From the NCBI GenBank assembly GCA_030533445.1, contig CM060078.1:20546591-20610590 (forward strand): a stretch of DNA of 64,000 nt. Direction: 5' to 3'. Position numbers and translations under genes: made by a program. Under the pieces are notes generated by a model. It was not told where the DNA came from. It searched no databases and saw only the letters and a list, made by a program, of their open reading frames with translations. Every line of letters starts with the position of its first letter. The first letter of the stretch is position 1. Source of the stretch: Cyprinodon diabolis (lineage: Eukaryota > Chordata > Actinopteri > Cyprinodontiformes > Cyprinodontidae). This document shows, in pieces, positions 60,922 through 64,000 of the stretch.

Positions 60922-62203
60922 TGGCAATGGGGGGAGGTTCGTAGAGGACCCAAATGCAGAGACGGAGGCTGAGATGGTTTCTTTCAGATTTTATAATTAG
61001 AATGGTGGCAATAGAGCATAAGTCCAGAAATAACTAACCAGAGAACACAGGAACCAGAACAAAGGGGAAAACAGGGCTGCAGGAGGGAATGAAGAGAATC
61101 AAGCCAACTGCAGAGGAGGAGTATGGAGTATATATCGCAAACACAACAATGAATGGAGTCATCAACTGATTGGGAGCAGGTATGGAAAGAGGTAACAAGA
61201 AGGGAGCTAGGGGGGAGGGACATGGCACAAAGGGCCAACAGAGAGTTAGGGCCCAGTCACACTTTGACGATTTAGCCAGAATCTTCTAAAACGCTGGCAT
61301 ACACTGAACTTTCTATAAATTTTTTTCAATTTTCGGTGTATATATTGAGTATTCATAATGAGTCCAGAGCGTATGTCCAACGACAGCCTAACTTATGCAT
61401 AATGCACGGCAGCGTAGTGCCTATCAAATGTCACAAGCCAGGGTCCTGAGGGGGGCAGCGATGCGCCTGGAGGCGCCCGGCCTGCATAAGAAGATTTCTT
61501 TGATCTTTAACCTAGATAAACCCAAATACCCTAAATAAAAAGGAAAAAAAGAGAAGTTTTGCAGTCACAGCAGATTCAGTTCTTCTCACTCACCCTATGA
61601 TGCGAATGCGGTCTGGAGGAGAACTGACAGTGTTCCCCCTTTTATACCAAAATGATGCCAATACGCCATTATACATTAGCTGTACGTTAGAAATAACATT
61701 CAGCTGTCATCTGGAACACGTCAAATACGTTGATATGCATTGGAGACAAGTTCTTGATGAGTTACGCATAAGTTATGCACAAGTTACTCATAGGTTTTGG
61801 ATATGTTAGACACAACAACTTATGAGTAACTTACACTTAACGTGTGTCAACAAGCAAATAACTTACCTGTAACCTATGCCCAATGTATGAGCAAATGCTG
61901 GAATTCAGTGTGTTTTAGTGAGCTCACAACTTATACAAAACATACCCATAACTTATCCAAAGTATGCCAGCATTTTTGCCAGATTTTTCATACTTCAGGC
62001 ATACACTGGCTAAATCATCAAGGTGTGACAGGGCCTTAACCAAGAAGTAGAATTCTGCTTAAATATAACTAGAAAATAACATAAATTACATTGCATTGAA
62101 ATGGAATTAATGTCTTAGAAAACACAGAATACACAAGTCAAAGTTCAACTGAAAACCCAAAGTGAAAACCAGAGCAGAACAAAAAATCAAACAGATCCTG
62201 ACA
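60922..62203 (-). mobile_element. LTR, family A, third copy, split by a Harbinger-type element
   Basis: On the minus strand it starts TGTCAGGATCTG (62203) and ends CCCCATTGCCA (60922). Shared landmarks, inverted, include GGACCCAAATGCAGAGA, GCAGAGGAGGAGTAT and AAGAAGGGAGCTAGG. Without the nested element (61249-62035 plus one TTA) about 490 bp remain, matching the 496 bp of the copy at 19577. Flanking duplications are not clear. Confidence 0.65.
61249..62035. mobile_element. PIF/Harbinger-type non-autonomous element with TTA TSD
   Basis: Terminal inverted repeats GGGCCCAGTCACACTTTGAC and, inverted at the right end, GGCCCTGTCACACCTTGATG, each continuing into GATTTAGCCAG. They are flanked by TTA at 61246-61248 and 62036-62038. 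A 3-bp TTA duplication with GGGCC termini fits PIF/Harbinger elements. The right half has imperfect internal repeats built on AACTTATG/CATAAGTT motifs (about 61740-61960). No transposase frame remains. Confidence 0.75.
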
Positions 62204-62989
62204 ATCTGTGCAAATCACAGCATCTTAATATGCCACAAGGATGCAGCAATGCTAACAAATAACCGACCAGGCTCTTTATTATCCTACAATAAATTTTTCA
62301 TCTAAATTTAACAAATCTGGTTTTATTACATAAAAGAACAGCTTGAAACACAGCTTGGAAAAAAAAATCTGTAGCCAGTGCAGCAGCACGACTAATGATT
62401 AATTCACTAACAGATGACAAGCCTGCAGGATGTACAGGGCTTACATAAGGTTAGAGATCTCTCTCCCTGTCAGATTGCAGTGTTAATGACGAAGCGTTGC
62501 TCTCTGCAGTTAATTGGCTACTTTGTACCTCAACAGCACACATGCAGAGACCTCATTCAGTTTTATTATGCAAGTAGCAATTCATCAATATTATAAATAC
62601 AGTAGTGCACATTATAATATGTTTCTTTGAAAAAGCTGATTTATTTTTATTATAAATTAAAAGTATTTGTAGTTTGAAGAATTGAAGCATAAACAGAAGT
62701 TATACTGAATAAACTGGATCGCTTACCCTCCTGCAATCAGGGGCTCATCCGTCTGTGAGCAGCCTATTAGCATTCAACCGTACCTCCTTGTAATCCAACC
62801 AGACCCAAAGTCCTGCTTAAAAGACTTTCAAATCAACATCTCATCCTGCCATCAACAAGCATCTGGGTTGGATGGCATGACTTTGATTCTTATTACCCTG
62901 TTTCAACCCTCCTCCAACCTCTTCACCACCGTCCTTGCAAGCTCCATCTGGCTCCTTCTCTATGTTTGACCCTAATGAAGTAGATACTT

Positions 62990-63115
62990 GGACTCATACT
63001 GTTCGGCATAGGACCGCCATTTTGAGCCTGGTTCTGCCAGAGATTTCTTCCCAAAGGGGAGTTTATTTTTTCTCCCCACTGTCCCTTCATGCTTGCTCAT
63101 CATGGAGGATCATAC
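62990..63115 (+). repeat. Fish interspersed repeat fragment (opposite strand of 40138 type)
   Basis: Contains GGTTCTGCCAGAGATTTCTT, AAAGGGGAGTTTATTTTTTC and CCCCACTGTC, CTTGCTCATCATGG. This is the same family as 40138-40345 in opposite orientation. Only a fragment is present. Confidence 0.45.
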
Positions 63116-64000
63116 GCCCCTGCGCCTTGTTCCAGCTGGCATCCACCTTCATACCATTCCGTTCCACCACCAGTTACAGGCCTTAGAGCTTCCTCCCTGT
63201 TCTCATTCAACCAAAGTTAAATTCATTGTTAATGTACCCTGCCGAGGCCTGAGTGCCAAAGTCTTAAAATGTTGCTTCAATAAAATTCTTCTAATTGCCT
63301 TCCTTCTTTTTGTGAATTTTTCAGGTTGAAATGTGGATTTGATCCTGAAAATGTATTTAAAGGCAACTGGGTCTCCTACTTGTATCATTAAGTCTTACTA
63401 AGTAGGATGCACATTTAAAAAAAAATATCCAGTTTCTCTCTTTATTTCACTGAGTATCGTGCTAGTCATTGTAACTCCAAAAAAAGTAAAACAAAAACAT
63501 AACAGCTGAAAACGTTTTTGCTCTTTCTCTGAAAGACTTATTTGCTGAAAGTCTTTTCTCATTTTAAAGCAAGGAAGAAGTTCCAAACTCATAAGCTATA
63601 TGGGATGTGCTGTTTTTCTGGATCCAAGTTCACATGTCATTTGGACTCCAGTAACAATAGGGCATTGTTAATGCCATTGATCGACTGACGTACAGAGATG
63701 TTTGGTCACTTGTGAGGCTGTGAATTGTTTTGATCAAAGTATCTCAAAAGTCTTTGGCTTCTCGGGTGTTTTTAGAAATTGCGTGAAGCTCTTTGTTGAA
63801 CCATTAACAATTTACTTAAATGAGGCCAATCAGGCCTTCGGTGCTTCAGATGTTGGTCTGGGTTCCTTTTTGGCTTCCTGGATGAGATGTTGATGTGCCT
63901 TTGGTAATTTTGGTAGCATAGCCACTAGTTAGACCATCTATTTTGCATATTTTTGTTAATTAGTGGAAAATGGTTCTAAACGTGATTCTCTGGAGTCTCA

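Larger units (their letters stand above)
43292..64000. other. Region upstream of the candidate prickle1 promoter, no gene recognised
   Basis: About 20.7 kb with no supportable coding exon on either strand. It contains two complete-looking solo LTRs, a third LTR with a nested element, a SINE, an inverted hairpin element, the long piggyBac-like copy, an L2 3' end and AT microsatellites, listed separately. Open frames such as 46360-46638, 54363-54725 and 58133-58624 have no recognisable domain or splice context. The stretch may be prickle1 upstream regulatory DNA or part of a longer 5' intron. Confidence 0.6.

Noticed and set aside
61034..61238. Minus-strand frames of 64-84 codons
   Set aside because: They lie in the family A LTR copy.

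Overview
This window is nuclear DNA from a bony fish, most likely a percomorph-type teleost; I cannot name the species. The evidence is vertebrate exon-intron genes with GT-AG splice sites, AT-rich introns, and fish-typical repeats: decayed Tc1/mariner, TTAA-flanked piggyBac-like MITEs, a Nimb (I-clade) LINE, L2 tails, tRNA-derived SINEs, solo LTRs and a PIF/Harbinger-type element. No bacterial features, CRISPR arrays, rRNA or genuine tRNA genes were seen.

Two protein-coding genes are present, tail to tail. On the + strand, 4478-4741 is the last coding exon of pphln1 (periphilin 1, a HUSH-complex subunit); positions 1-4477 are its last intron. On the - strand lies prickle1, a planar cell polarity protein with a PET domain, three LIM domains and a C-terminal CaaX box. 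Its seven coding exons, from 5' to 3', are 21240-21106, 20455-20342, 13140-13003, 11096-10893, 10801-10615, 10276-9278 and 9184-8229. All junctions have GT-AG sites and matching phases, and together they encode about 910 residues plus stop. PPHLN1 and PRICKLE1 are also convergent neighbours in mammals, so this is conserved synteny.

Upstream of the prickle1 start codon, 21.3-64 kb has no recognisable coding exon. At 43291-42984 on the - strand there is a TATA box followed by about 275 bases ending in a strong splice donor (GGAG|GTAAGT). I propose this as the promoter and non-coding first exon of prickle1, spliced to the acceptor at 21307. That would make intron 1 about 21.7 kb.

The rest is repeat-rich non-coding DNA with readable insertion history. 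A MITE at 14153-14754 is interrupted by a TTAA-flanked element. A palindromic element at 16137-18145 is interrupted by an internally deleted Nimb LINE that keeps ORF1. A minus-strand LTR at 60922-62203 is interrupted by a Harbinger-type element with a TTA target-site duplication. Two solo LTRs keep intact 5-bp duplications. I see no unequivocal new biological system. The most interesting items are the candidate prickle1 promoter/first exon, the long piggyBac-like copy carrying a small basic ORF, the ORF1-retaining deleted LINE, and a near-perfect hairpin element with a 13-bp target-site duplication.
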